Part shown: positions 8,196 to 18,012 of the stretch, one piece after another
How positions within the stretch are numbered: position 1 is the first letter of the stretch
Layout of the letters: every line of letters begins with the position of its first letter
Origin: Pseudomonadota bacterium
GTDB taxonomy: Bacteria; Pseudomonadota; Alphaproteobacteria; Rhizobiales; Xanthobacteraceae
Reading direction: 5' to 3'
Length of the DNA stretch: 64,000 nucleotides
NCBI GenBank assembly: GCA_023442085.1
Contig: JAEZMT010000340.1
Coordinates: 1-64,000, forward strand
Translations under genes and position numbers: made by a program
Notes under the pieces: generated by a model
Database searches by the model: none
What the model saw: the letters and a program-made list of their open reading frames with translations, nothing else
Told to the model about the DNA's origin: nothing

Positions 8196-8648
8196 TCAGG
8201 CTGTGGCGCCGATCTCGATCTGGCCTTCGGTCCCTAGCAGCCATTCCTCGAATATTCTGACAACGTTGTTCAACCTCTCAGGCTTCCGCAAGGCGCACTC
8301 CCACACCGTCGCGACGCGCCAGCCGCCTTCGAGGAGTCTTGTGCGAACGGCGTTGTCTCGAGCGACGTTCGCATCGAACTTCGTCCCCCAGAACTCCGAC
8401 CGGGTTGCCGGTACTGTCGCGTAGCGGCAACCCTCGTGTCGGTGCCAGAAACAGCCGTGCACGAACACCGCGGCGCGGTGCTTCGGAAGGAAAAGGTCCG
8501 GTCGACCGTAAACCTTGCCGGAATGAAGCCGGAAGCGGAAACCGCGCGCGTGCAATGCCCGCCTGAGAGCCAGCTCGGGCTTGGTGTTCTTTCCCCTGAT
8601 CCCCGACATCATCCGGGAACGGGTCTGCTGGTCCACGATATCGGTCAC
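8196..8648 (-). CDS. vsr: Very short patch repair endonuclease (Vsr)
   Basis: A 150-residue Vsr nickase. Signatures are TRSRMMSGIRGKNTKPELAL at the N-terminus, GRPDLFLPKHRAAVFVHGC with the catalytic Asp, and CFWHRHEGC with the zinc-binding Cys/His. It nicks DNA 5' of T in T:G mismatches made by deamination of 5-methylcytosine, so it normally accompanies a C5 methyltransferase. That partner is divergently encoded 67 bp away. The start is GTG at 8648: the only nearby ATG runs straight into a stop. The divergent spacer should hold both promoters. Confidence 0.93.
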   Translation of the reverse strand: MTDIVDQQTRSRMMSGIRGKNTKPELALRRALHARGFRFRLHSGKVYGRPDLFLPKHRAAVFVHGCFWHRHEGCRYATVPATRSEFWGTKFDANVARDNAVRTRLLEGGWRVATVWECALRKPERLNNVVRIFEEWLLGTEGQIEIGATA

Positions 8649-8715
8649 ATCCGTCCTGGTTTTCGTTCCTGAACCTAGTATACACAGGCTGAATGGAATT
8701 CGTCAGGAGCCTGAT

Positions 8716-10269
8716 TTGCCTTCCACTTTCGTCATTGTCGATCTGTTCGCCGGCCCGGGCGGACTTGGCGAGGGGTTCGCTTCCCTCATCGAGGACGGCC
8801 ATGCGCCGTTCCGGATCGGCATTTCGGTCGAGAAGGAGGCATCGGCCCATCGGACCCTGACGCTTCGTGCGTTTTTGCGTGAATACATGGCGCATCACGG
8901 CACCTTGCCTGATCAGTTCATCAGTTTTCATGCAGGGCTTAAGGCCGAACCAGACTGGTCAGTCGTCGACGCTCAGGCGTGGAAACGTGCCGTCGACGAA
9001 GCCCGTGCGCTTGAACTTGGAACAGATGTCGCCGCGTCCGAAATCGACCGCGCCATCGAGAACCTGAAGGCCGGATACGACGATACGATCCTGATCGGCG
9101 GCCCCCCCTGCCAGGCCTATTCCTTGGTCGGGCGAGCTCGGTCGAAGGGCAAAGTCGGCTATATTCCCGAGAAAGACGCACGACACTACCTTTTCCGCGA
9201 ATACATCCGGGTGCTGGACACGCTTCGCCCAGCCGCCTTCGTGATGGAAAACGTCAAGGGCATGCTGTCCTCGACGGTCGAGAGTCGGCTGGTCTTCGAG
9301 ATGCTGATGGCAGACCTGTCCTCTCTCGGTACGGGGCGAGACCATCATTACGAATTGCGCGCCATCCGGGTCCAAGGCGGCAAGGCCAGTTTGCAGGAAG
9401 CAACACAGCCTTCCGACTTCATCGTACGCTCCGAGGCATTCGGCGTTCCGCAACGACGCCACAGGGTGATCATTATCGGCATCCGGTCCGATCTTGCAGC
9501 AAGGGCGGCAGATGCAGAGATCGCCGTCTCATCGGAGGCTAGGACGGTCAACGATGCCATAGGGAACATGCCCTCCCTCCGGAGCGGCATCAGCAGAGGG
9601 CTCGACGACGCCATGTTGTGGCGTCGTGAGGTCATCGATGCGGCAAATTTGCTGGCCGGCATCTGCAAGGGGAAGGATGACCGCGCGCTTCGCGAAGCAT
9701 TCCGTTCTGTCTCACGGCGCATGCAGGAGGCCGGCCCAGAAGCTCGTGCTGCCTCGTGGCTTCCTGATTGCTATGCAACGTCGAACGACGAGTTGCTGCA
9801 ATGGCTGGAACGGCCTGGACTGCTCGCGATCGCCCAGCACGAGACCCGCGGTCACATGGCGTCCGATCTCGGCCGCTATCTCTTCGCCGCGGTCTTCGGT
9901 AACGTACATGGTTACAGTCCAAAGGCCGCCGACTTCCCGCTCGCACTCAGCCCCGACCACCGCAACTGGCACAGCGGTGCCTTCAACGACCGCTTCCGGG
10001 TTCAACTGGCGGATGAGGCATCAACGACGGTGACGAGCCACATTTCCAAGGACGGGCACTATTTCATCCATCCGGACCCGTTACAGTGCCGGAGCCTGAC
10101 GGTGCGCGAGGCAGCCAGGCTGCAGACCTTTCCGGACGACTACCTTTTTCTAGGCAATCGGACACAACAATACGTTCAGGTAGGTAACGCAGTGCCTCCA
10201 CTGCTGGCGCGTCAGATCGCAGTGTTAATTCATGCGTCCGTGACAAATCCTGGCACCCCAAAAGTCTGA
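8716..10269 (+). CDS. dcm: DNA (cytosine-5) methyltransferase
   Basis: A 517-residue m5C methyltransferase. Motif I is DLFAGPGGLGEGF, motif IV GGPPCQAYSLVGR (nucleophile Cys), motif VI FVMENVKGM, motif VIII VPQRRHRVIIIG and motif X VGNAVPPLLA; a target-recognition region lies between VIII and IX. The start is taken as TTG at 8716, because AGGAG at 8705-8709 is well spaced and the product begins just before motif I. The insert of about 100 residues between motifs I and IV is longer than in small R-M methylases. It is the modification component of the following operon and should protect host DNA from its nuclease. Confidence 0.93.
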   Translation: MPSTFVIVDLFAGPGGLGEGFASLIEDGHAPFRIGISVEKEASAHRTLTLRAFLREYMAHHGTLPDQFISFHAGLKAEPDWSVVDAQAWKRAVDEARALELGTDVAASEIDRAIENLKAGYDDTILIGGPPCQAYSLVGRARSKGKVGYIPEKDARHYLFREYIRVLDTLRPAAFVMENVKGMLSSTVESRLVFEMLMADLSSLGTGRDHHYELRAIRVQGGKASLQEATQPSDFIVRSEAFGVPQRRHRVIIIGIRSDLAARAADAEIAVSSEARTVNDAIGNMPSLRSGISRGLDDAMLWRREVIDAANLLAGICKGKDDRALREAFRSVSRRMQEAGPEARAASWLPDCYATSNDELLQWLERPGLLAIAQHETRGHMASDLGRYLFAAVFGNVHGYSPKAADFPLALSPDHRNWHSGAFNDRFRVQLADEASTTVTSHISKDGHYFIHPDPLQCRSLTVREAARLQTFPDDYLFLGNRTQQYVQVGNAVPPLLARQIAVLIHASVTNPGTPKV

Positions 10270-10342
10270 GTTACTTCACTTCGCTTGTAACGACGCCCCG
10301 TTCGCGCTAAAGTAGAACTCGCTGATTCAGCCATGGGTTCGC

Positions 10343-11836
10343 ATGCAAGAAATTGTTGTTTCAAGACGTGCAGATGCTACTCCTCACGCCACCGCATTGA
10401 TCGAGGGGCTAAGGGACATCGGCTATTCGCTCGAAACGGCCATTTCGGACATCATCGACAATTCGATTACTGCGGGCGCACATCGGATCCATATCGTCAC
10501 CGAGACCTATTCCGATGAGCCCTACATTGCGATCATTGACGATGGCGAGGGGATGTCCGAGGAAGAACTGATCGCCGCAATGCGACCCGGGAGTAGGAAT
10601 CCGCTGGCCACGCGTGATGAAGCGGACCTCGGTCGATTTGGTCTCGGCCTCAAGAGCGCCAGCTTCTCCCAGTGCCGTCGGCTCACGGTCGTGTCTCGTT
10701 GTTCAGGGCGAACCAGTGCAGCTATTTGGGATCTGGATGATGTGGCCGAGCGAAACGAGTGGGCAGTGCAATTGCCCGATCATTTCGACCTCATCCCGAG
10801 CATCGACACGTTGGGGGAGAAAGGCACACTCGTCCTCTGGCAGAAGCTCGACCGACTTACCGACGGCTACTCCCACAATGCCGCCAAGCGCGCGGAAGTC
10901 ATCAACCAGAGGATCGCGGAAACAGAGAGACACCTGCGCCTCGTGTTTCATCGGTTCATGGAGGATGCCAAGCCGTTGCGAATTCTCCTGAACGCTCGGC
11001 TACTTCGCCCCCTTGATCCGTTCGCTCGAAAGAACCCCGCCACGATTTCCGACCCGAAAGAAAAACTGACGCTGCCCAGAGGCGATGTGAAGATACAAAG
11101 CTTCACGATTCCCCATCACAAGCAGATGTCCAAGACGGACTGGGAGGACATCGGCGGGCCGGAAGGTCATCTGAAATCGCAGGGCTTCTATCTCTATCGC
11201 GGCAAGCGCCTGATCCTGCACGGCACCTGGTTCGGTCTGTGTCGCCAATCGGAACTGACAAAGCTGTCCCGTGTCAGGGTCGACATTCCCAACAGCATGG
11301 ACGCGGACTGGAAGATCGACGTCAAGAAATCCTCGGCACAGCTTCCAGCAGTCGTGCGCGATCGTCTGAAAAGGGTCATCGAGCGCATCCTCGCCGGTTC
11401 GAAGCGCACCTACAGCAAGCTGGGCCAGAAGCTCGTCGATCATGAACGCCTTCCCATTTGGCGCCGGATTCAAGCAGACGGGCAGATACGCTACCGCCCA
11501 AACATCGAACATCCCGCGTTTGCCGATTTCGCCGAAAGCCTGCCGCCGGACCTCAGGCGCGGCTTCGTCAACTGCATTGCTCTGGTCGGGGCGTCTTTGC
11601 CCATCGAAACGTTGCATGCCGACATGGCAGGCACGGCCGAGCAGATCGTCCCGGATCGGGTGGACGAAGACACGCTTACCCAAGCCGTGAAGGCAACCCT
11701 CCACGTCCTCTTGGGCGCGCGCAAGAGCATCCAGGAAATCAAGTCGCTGATGAAGGATGTTGATCCGTTCAGATCGGCCTGGGAAGATACGGAGCGCATT
11801 ATTGCAGCGACGATCGAGACGAAGGAAGACAAGTGA
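10343..11836 (+). CDS. GHKL/MutL-like ATPase of the restriction block
   Basis: A 497-residue protein with an N-terminal HATPase fold. ISDIIDNSITAGA is the N box, IDDGEGM the G1 box, and RFGLGLKSASFS the G2 box, as in MutL, Hsp90 and gyrase B. The remainder is not recognisable apart from a helical C-terminus. Such ATPases accompany Z1, PD-(D/E)XK and AIPR genes in clusters with C5 methyltransferases. A role as an ATP-driven clamp or switch controlling the nuclease is inferred. The ATG at 10343 has only a weak ribosome-binding site. Its stop overlaps the GTG of the Z1 gene by 4 bp, implying coupled translation. Confidence 0.85.
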   Translation: MQEIVVSRRADATPHATALIEGLRDIGYSLETAISDIIDNSITAGAHRIHIVTETYSDEPYIAIIDDGEGMSEEELIAAMRPGSRNPLATRDEADLGRFGLGLKSASFSQCRRLTVVSRCSGRTSAAIWDLDDVAERNEWAVQLPDHFDLIPSIDTLGEKGTLVLWQKLDRLTDGYSHNAAKRAEVINQRIAETERHLRLVFHRFMEDAKPLRILLNARLLRPLDPFARKNPATISDPKEKLTLPRGDVKIQSFTIPHHKQMSKTDWEDIGGPEGHLKSQGFYLYRGKRLILHGTWFGLCRQSELTKLSRVRVDIPNSMDADWKIDVKKSSAQLPAVVRDRLKRVIERILAGSKRTYSKLGQKLVDHERLPIWRRIQADGQIRYRPNIEHPAFADFAESLPPDLRRGFVNCIALVGASLPIETLHADMAGTAEQIVPDRVDEDTLTQAVKATLHVLLGARKSIQEIKSLMKDVDPFRSAWEDTERIIAATIETKEDK

Positions 11837-14568
11837 AGCAGATCCTGAGCAGCCTCGAGGGCATGACGTCCATGTACATGGCGTCGCAGACCGGACCCCA
11901 TACGGCCCAGTCGATTCGGGAGATCATCGCCCAGCTGCGTGTCATGCCGATGTTCAAGGGTCAGGTCGAAGATGATGACGCAGAGGAACTCGCACGCCTG
12001 ATCGAGGAGAAATACGGCATCAGCATGGGCGTCGGCGCCATCATCGATGCTGAGGACTTCCGCCCCTGGCTGCATGATGCACGCATCAACGGCGAGATCG
12101 GAGACTTCTACTGGGGCAGGTACCGCAAGCTCCTGAACCTGAAGGGACTGCCGAAATCGGTGATCGACGCGACGGACGAGGTGACGGATCGTGTGCTGGA
12201 TCGTCTGGGGGATCCGCGCAATCTGAGTCGCTGGAGCCGCCGCGGCATGGTCGTGGGCCATGTGCAAAGCGGCAAGACCGCCAACTACACGGGGCTGATT
12301 TGCAAGGCGGCGGATGCGGGCTATCGCCTGATCGTCGTGATTGCGGGCATCCACAACAACCTGCGCAACCAGACCCAAGCCCGCATCGACGAGGGCTTCA
12401 TCGGCCGGGACACTGGGCGGCTGGCCCACGCCAACAAGGCGCAACGCCAGAAGATCATCGGTGTCGGCCAGTTCGATCAGCGCGAGTTTCCGGTCTCCCT
12501 TACCAACACGCTGCGCGACTTCAACAAGGCTACGGCCACCACGAACACCAGCCAGATCGGGCAATACAACGTGCCTGTAGTTCTGGTGATCAAGAAGAAC
12601 TCCAGCACGTTGAAGAACCTTCTGGAATGGCTGAAGGAACATTCCGTTCACCAGGGCACGCAGATGGTCAGCCAGCCCATGCTGCTGATCGACGACGAGG
12701 CCGACAATGCCTCGATCAACACGGCCTATGCGCGTGATGAAGTGACCCGCATCAACGGCCAGATTCGCGAGCTGCTCTCGCTGTTCCACCGTAGTTGCTA
12801 CGTCGGCTACACGGCCACGCCCTTCGCCAACATCTTCATCGATCCGGATACCGACGATGAGACGCTGAAGCAGGATCTTTTCCCGCGGCATTTCATCATT
12901 GGGCTCGACGCGCCGTCTAACTATTTCGGTGCGCAGAAGGTTTTCCTCGATGCCCGCGAACGGCATGTCCGGCTGATCGACGACAACGAGGACATCCTTC
13001 CGATGAGGCATAAGGTCGACCGTCCGGTCGATGTGCTGCCGGAAAGCCTCATCCGTGCCGTGCGCGCATTCATCGTCGCGCGGGCGATCCGGAATGCCCG
13101 GGGCCAGCAGTCAGCGCATGCCTCGATGCTGATCAACGCGTCGCGCTTTACAGATGTGCAAGGGCGGTTGCGTTCCCGCGTGGCCGATGTGGTCGACAGG
13201 ATGCGGGCCGCGGTCGCGGTCGATGGGGCCAAGGGCAAGGCGGCGCTGCACAACCCCGAGGTTGCGGCCCTTTATGCGGTATGGGAGTCCGAATTTGCCG
13301 AGGCAGAGGGCGCGGACTGGCCCACCGTCCAGGCTCGCCTGCATGAGGTTCTGGTCGCCGCGCGTGTTGTCGAGGTCAACGCATCAAAGCGGTCGCAGCC
13401 ACTCGACTATGACCAGGCCGGTGAACATGGCGTGACGGTGATTGCCGTCGGCGGATTCTCCCTCTCGCGCGGGCTGACGCTGGAAGGGCTGACCATCAGC
13501 TACTTCCTGCGGAACTCCATGATGTATGACACCCTGATGCAGATGGGCCGGTGGTTCGGCTACCGGCCCGGCTACGAGGATCTGTGCCGGATCTGGATAC
13601 TCGCAGATGGTGTTGGCTGGTATGCCCATATTCATGAGGCAATGGACGACCTGCAGACCCAGCTGAAGCGCATGGAACTGGCCAAGGCCACGCCCGAGCA
13701 GTTCGGTCTGGCCGTCCGCAGCCATCCGGAATCGCTGATCGTGACGGCGCGGAACAAGATGGGCACCGGGCGCGAGTTCCCGATGAAGGTCGGCCTCGCA
13801 GGCAAGCTGGTCGAAACGACACGCATCCGCACGGACCGCGAACAGCTGGACCGCAACCGACAGGCCGGGGAGGTGTTGGCGGCAGCAGTCAAGGCGAGTG
13901 GTCTGTCGCCGCAACACCCTTCCCGCGGAACCCTCTTTAGTGGCGTCTCGGTCGATCTGATCCGCGATTTCCTGCGTGCCTTCCATGCAGATGCCTCTGA
14001 TCCGCTCACCGATCCGAGGCTGATGTCGGATTACATTGACGCGCGCGCCGACACCGAGCTCAGGGAATGGGACGTCCTCTTCGCCAGCGCACAAAAGGCA
14101 GACGCGACATCCGCCGACCTGTCCCGGATCGACATGCGGGCTTTCGGCCGATCGGTCGGTGAGCCGGATCTGCGCCAGGGTGTACTCGCAATCAGTGGCA
14201 CCAGCAGACGTGTCGGGTCGCCCGGCGACGAGCGTGTCGGGCTGACCAAGGAACAGATCGACGCGGCCATCAATGCCTTTCGCGAAGAGCGGATTCGGGA
14301 CGGAAAGCCCGTTCCGGAAACCCTTCCGCCCCGCATTTTCTGCGAGGTCAAGGGGCGCCGCCCGTTGATCATCCTCCGGTTCGTCGAACCTGTGGTTCCC
14401 GAAGAGCTGAAGGCGAAATCGCCGGATCTGGTCGTAGCATGGAGCATCTGCTTCCCGCCATCCGAGGTTCAGGGCGGCACCGTGGAATACATCGTCAACA
14501 CCATCCGGATGCGCGAGATGTTCGGCGAGGAAGAGATCGAGGAGGAGGCGCTCGGTGATACCGACTGA
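11833..14568 (+). CDS. Z1 domain protein (P-loop ATPase/helicase-like)
   Basis: A 911-residue protein. Walker A is GHVQSGKTANYTG at about residue 138, Walker B LLIDDEADNAS at about 285, then YTATPFANIFID (an SF2-like motif III) and LMQMGRWFGYRPGY, diagnostic of Z1 proteins. The Z1 family is a superfamily-2-like ATPase linked to restriction-type operons and predicted to remodel or translocate on DNA for a partner nuclease. GTG start at 11833 overlaps the previous stop. The 3' end overlaps the next gene by 14 bp. The C-terminal 300 residues have no motif I recognise. Confidence 0.9.
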   Translation: MKQILSSLEGMTSMYMASQTGPHTAQSIREIIAQLRVMPMFKGQVEDDDAEELARLIEEKYGISMGVGAIIDAEDFRPWLHDARINGEIGDFYWGRYRKLLNLKGLPKSVIDATDEVTDRVLDRLGDPRNLSRWSRRGMVVGHVQSGKTANYTGLICKAADAGYRLIVVIAGIHNNLRNQTQARIDEGFIGRDTGRLAHANKAQRQKIIGVGQFDQREFPVSLTNTLRDFNKATATTNTSQIGQYNVPVVLVIKKNSSTLKNLLEWLKEHSVHQGTQMVSQPMLLIDDEADNASINTAYARDEVTRINGQIRELLSLFHRSCYVGYTATPFANIFIDPDTDDETLKQDLFPRHFIIGLDAPSNYFGAQKVFLDARERHVRLIDDNEDILPMRHKVDRPVDVLPESLIRAVRAFIVARAIRNARGQQSAHASMLINASRFTDVQGRLRSRVADVVDRMRAAVAVDGAKGKAALHNPEVAALYAVWESEFAEAEGADWPTVQARLHEVLVAARVVEVNASKRSQPLDYDQAGEHGVTVIAVGGFSLSRGLTLEGLTISYFLRNSMMYDTLMQMGRWFGYRPGYEDLCRIWILADGVGWYAHIHEAMDDLQTQLKRMELAKATPEQFGLAVRSHPESLIVTARNKMGTGREFPMKVGLAGKLVETTRIRTDREQLDRNRQAGEVLAAAVKASGLSPQHPSRGTLFSGVSVDLIRDFLRAFHADASDPLTDPRLMSDYIDARADTELREWDVLFASAQKADATSADLSRIDMRAFGRSVGEPDLRQGVLAISGTSRRVGSPGDERVGLTKEQIDAAINAFREERIRDGKPVPETLPPRIFCEVKGRRPLIILRFVEPVVPEELKAKSPDLVVAWSICFPPSEVQGGTVEYIVNTIRMREMFGEEEIEEEALGDTD

Positions 14569-15529
14569 CACGCCGTGGTCCGGCCTCGAGGCCGGGAAGG
14601 TGGACACGCGCCGGGTTTTGGCGTCGGCACGTTGGAACTGGTTCTGGGCGGTCATGCCGCGCGTCGATGTCGCGTTCGTGCTTCAACTGGCCGACCTGCC
14701 GAAACCGACCCCGGACCTGCCAAAGCTCCGTAACCTCGAAATACGGTTCCAGACTTTGCCCGGTGGACCGATCCTGTACATCCGGCTCAAGGACAGCGCG
14801 CAACTCGAACTGTTTGAGACCCTCTGCCGCGATGTGATGGCGGCTGGCGAGCTTGCCGAGACGGAGGCCGAGGCTCTCGAACGCGCCATCGGCCGCACTT
14901 TCCGCTGGCACTATCTGCTGCGTGGGGGAAAGCTCGAGGTCTTGTCGGAAGAAACCCAGAAGGGTCTGATCGGCGAGATCGAGGTGCTGAAGCTCTTGAT
15001 GCCGACGCTTGGTGCCAAAACGACGTTGACTGCCTGGACGGGTCCTTCCGGCGCACCGAAAGATTTCGAACTGAAGGCCGACTGCATCGAGGTCAAGGCA
15101 AGGCGCGGGGCCTCGCAGCCCTTCGTGAAGGTCACGAACGAATTCCAGCTGGCTGATGTGCCGGATCGGCGCCTTTGGCTGGCGGTGCTGGCCGTCGACA
15201 AGGTGCAGCCGCCGCACGGTCGCACTCTGCCCGAGTATGTGTCGGAAGTTACCGAGCTTCTGGAACAGACCGAACCTTCGGCAAGAATGGACTGGGATCT
15301 GCACTTGGCAGACGCCGGATTTGACATCCTTCACGACTATTCGACCTGGCGCTGGATCGTGTCTTCCGCCGACTTCTATGCGGTGACCAAGGACTTCCCG
15401 CGGATTGCCGCACCCGTGCCACTCGGACTGTCCTCGGTTTCCTATGCCCTCGCACTTTCTGCCTGCGCCCCATTCCGGATGGATTGGGGCGCAGTGCGGG
15501 AAAAGTTGAACGAAGCAGAACACCCATGA
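14555..15529 (+). CDS. PD-(D/E)XK motif nuclease (DUF4420-like)
   Basis: A 324-residue protein. The nuclease core is visible at residues about 140-190: GLIGEIEVLKLL gives the first Glu, followed by APKDFEL and DCIEVKAR, that is D-x(n)-ExK on adjacent strands. This matches the PD-(D/E)XK proteins that travel with Z1 and AIPR genes. It is the likely DNA-cutting component of the block. GTG at 14555 with GGAGGAGG upstream inside the Z1 gene is the start. The stop overlaps the AIPR ATG (ATGA). The family assignment is from memory of the cluster; the motif is read directly. Confidence 0.85.
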   Translation: MIPTDTPWSGLEAGKVDTRRVLASARWNWFWAVMPRVDVAFVLQLADLPKPTPDLPKLRNLEIRFQTLPGGPILYIRLKDSAQLELFETLCRDVMAAGELAETEAEALERAIGRTFRWHYLLRGGKLEVLSEETQKGLIGEIEVLKLLMPTLGAKTTLTAWTGPSGAPKDFELKADCIEVKARRGASQPFVKVTNEFQLADVPDRRLWLAVLAVDKVQPPHGRTLPEYVSEVTELLEQTEPSARMDWDLHLADAGFDILHDYSTWRWIVSSADFYAVTKDFPRIAAPVPLGLSSVSYALALSACAPFRMDWGAVREKLNEAEHP

Positions 15530-17592
15530 GTGAACTCAACGAGTATCACCAGAACCTGATGGCCGATATCCGGCGCGAAGCAGACGCCAGCGGCGTCTTC
15601 CCCGTGGAGGCATTCTTCGACCGGATGACCGAGCGGTTGACCGAGGCCGGGGAGCTGGAGGTCGCTGATCGCGCATATTACCAAAGCGGTGAAGGTGCTC
15701 AGAGACTGCGGATTGACGGCTATGCGGGTGACCCGCGCGATAGCGACGGTGTGCTGGGGCTGATCATCTGCGACTTTGCAGACAACGGCACCGTCCAGAC
15801 CTTTGGCAAGGGAGATGTGCCCCCGATCCTTAACCCACTGATCCGTTTTCTGAAGAAGGCGAAGACCGAGGAGTTTCGGGAATCGCTGAACGAGGCCAAC
15901 CCCGCCTTTCAGGTCTCGGACTTGATCATCACGACCTGGTCACAGGTCACGAAGGTCAAATTGATCCTCATTTCCAACCGGCAGTACATCGGCCGCGACG
16001 ATACGGTGAAATTGGCGGACATCGGCGAGGTGCCGATTACATGGTCGGTCTGGGATCTGGCACGTTTCGAGAGGTTTGACCGCTCGGGACATGCCCGCGA
16101 GGACATGGTCATCGACTTTGCCAAGGATTTCGGGGCGCCCCTTCCGGCACTCAAGGCGTCGCAATCTGGTGCTGCCCTCGAAAGCTACCTGCTGATCGTT
16201 CCTGGGGGGCAATTGGCTGCGATCTATGACAAATGGGGCGCCCGGCTTCTCGAAGCCAATGTCCGGTCTTTCCTTCAGGCGAGGGCCAAGACCAACAAGG
16301 GCATCCAGAAGACCGTCAAGGAGGAACCTGAGCTTTTCTTTCCTTACAACAACGGATTGTCCGCCACCGCTGATGCCGTGTCATGCGTGCGGACGGATGA
16401 AGGTCTTGCCATTTCCGCGATCAGCAACCTGCAGATCGTTAACGGCGCCCAGACAACCGGGTCAATCCACGCCGGGCTAAGATCTGCAAAGGAACAGCTT
16501 TCGAAAGTCTTCGTACAGATGAAATTGACCGTCGTTCCTTCTGACAGATCCGAGGACATCGTGCCAAAGATATCGGAGTACGCAAACACTCAGAACAAGG
16601 TGAACGCTGCCGATTTTTTCTCAAACCATCCTTTCCACATCCGCATGGAGCAGTTGTCGCGCAACGTCCTCTTCCCGGCGCGTGCCGGCGAACGCCACGA
16701 CACGAAATGGTTCTACGAGCGTTCGCGCGGGCAGTTCATCAATGCCCGCGCCAAGCTGACACCAACCCAGCTAAAGAATTTCGATCTTGAGTTCCCGAAA
16801 GCGCAGATCTTCAGCAAGACCGATCTCGCCAAGTTCGAGTTTTCGGCAGTTGGCCAACCGCACATCGTTTCGCGTGGCGCGCAGAAGAACTTCGCGGAAT
16901 TCGCCAAGGACATCGGCGAAGCATGGTCAAGGAGCGACGTCCGGTATGACGAGCTCTGGTATAAGCGGCTAATATCAAAGGCGATTGTGTTTCGCTGGCT
17001 CGAGACCGAGATTCCAAAGCAGCCGTGGTACGAGGGTGGCTATCGCGCCAATATCGTCACCTACGCTATGGCCAAGGTGTTCCACGATGCCAATGGCGAG
17101 AAGCAGGTCCTCGACCTTGACGCGATCTGGCGGCGGCAGTCTGTTCCCGATGCCCTCCAGCGAGCGCTACTTCTAGCGGCCGCGGAGGCACACGACGTCA
17201 TCACCCACCCTCCAGCCGGTGTCCGCAACATGTCGGAATGGGCGAAGCAGCAGGCCTGCTGGAACGGGACGAAAGGTCGAACGCTGAACTATGACGATGA
17301 CTTCGAGACCTGCCTGACCCTCGTGGATACCGCCAAGGCGGCAAAGCGCGACGAGAAGGCAAAGAAGGCAATGACCGAGGGCATCAATGCCCAATCAGAG
17401 GTGGTGACTTTGGGCACCGAGTTCTGGAAAGAGGTCTTGGCTTGGGGGCGCGAACGGAAACGTCTCACGCCTAAGGACATGCAGATCCTCGAAGTCTGCG
17501 CATCCATGCCGCTTCGAATTCCCTCTGACCTGCAATCCCGCCATGCCCTCGATGCTCTCAGGCGCTTGAGAGATCAAGGTCTGGCGAAATAG
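15526..17592 (+). CDS. AIPR family protein (abortive infection phage resistance)
   Basis: A 688-residue protein. The AIPR hallmark FPYNNGLSATAD lies near residue 270 and SNLQIVNGAQTTGSI near 300, followed by EYANTQNKVNAADF. AIPR proteins are found in phage abortive-infection loci and next to restriction systems; the biochemical activity is not settled, though RNA or DNA cleavage or recognition is assumed. The ATG at 15526 overlaps the upstream stop by 4 bp, so it is the last cistron of the block. It is followed by a gene-poor region. GC content looks lower here than in the phage genes. Confidence 0.9.
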   Translation: MSELNEYHQNLMADIRREADASGVFPVEAFFDRMTERLTEAGELEVADRAYYQSGEGAQRLRIDGYAGDPRDSDGVLGLIICDFADNGTVQTFGKGDVPPILNPLIRFLKKAKTEEFRESLNEANPAFQVSDLIITTWSQVTKVKLILISNRQYIGRDDTVKLADIGEVPITWSVWDLARFERFDRSGHAREDMVIDFAKDFGAPLPALKASQSGAALESYLLIVPGGQLAAIYDKWGARLLEANVRSFLQARAKTNKGIQKTVKEEPELFFPYNNGLSATADAVSCVRTDEGLAISAISNLQIVNGAQTTGSIHAGLRSAKEQLSKVFVQMKLTVVPSDRSEDIVPKISEYANTQNKVNAADFFSNHPFHIRMEQLSRNVLFPARAGERHDTKWFYERSRGQFINARAKLTPTQLKNFDLEFPKAQIFSKTDLAKFEFSAVGQPHIVSRGAQKNFAEFAKDIGEAWSRSDVRYDELWYKRLISKAIVFRWLETEIPKQPWYEGGYRANIVTYAMAKVFHDANGEKQVLDLDAIWRRQSVPDALQRALLLAAAEAHDVITHPPAGVRNMSEWAKQQACWNGTKGRTLNYDDDFETCLTLVDTAKAAKRDEKAKKAMTEGINAQSEVVTLGTEFWKEVLAWGRERKRLTPKDMQILEVCASMPLRIPSDLQSRHALDALRRLRDQGLAK

Positions 17593-18012
17593 ACCCGTCG
17601 CGCCTGCAATCTATCCGAAATGAACTGCTATGCCTTCACCGGCGTCACGCCCTGCTTCTCGTTGCCGTCGAGGATCTCCTGAGACAAGGCCCCAAACGTT
17701 TTCAATGCCAACGGCTCATCCATGCCATCCCCACATTTCGACATTTTTCGAAATGCCGAAATGTTGGGTGCTTGGCAATCCCACCAGCCAGCAATCTCTG
17801 CCGGAATTCCTATAGGGCCGTCGCTACGCCACGAAGATGAAGCGGACGCTCCTAACGTCAGCTATGGGGGCGGTTCCAGAAGGACAGCTACACGGCACTG
17901 GCTACCGGATAGCTGACAGTCCGGATACCGGCCCATACCGAACGTTCGGACGCGCACTTGGCAGGGTCTGCTCTTCGCGAAGACGTAACCTAACCCGCCC
18001 TGCGATCTCCGC
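17593..18012. other. Gene-poor spacer after the defence block
   Basis: About 420 bp with no solid gene. It holds a palindromic element, CATTTCG (17734-17740), 8 bp, CGAAATG (17749-17755), with another CGAAATG at 17757-17763, which could be an operator. A possible tiny minus-strand frame is listed separately. No clear terminator for the AIPR gene was found. Confidence 0.4.
17628..17744 (-). CDS. Possible very small protein or gene remnant
   Basis: A 38-codon frame on the minus strand whose product ends GNEKQGVTPVKA. An internal ATG at 17723 would give 31 residues and has GGGGA five bases upstream. The amino-acid make-up looks like a genuine soluble C-terminus rather than a shadow frame, but I recognise no family. 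It may be the end of a deleted larger gene: upstream in the same frame the sequence is soon closed. The inverted repeat at 17734-17755 overlaps the longer start. Low confidence. Confidence 0.25.
   Translation of the reverse strand: MSKCGDGMDEPLALKTFGALSQEILDGNEKQGVTPVKA

Noticed and set aside
13384..14655. 423-codon minus-strand frame in the Z1 gene
   Set aside because: Antisense to the Z1 and PD-(D/E)XK genes, which have clear motifs and overlaps; no independent signals.
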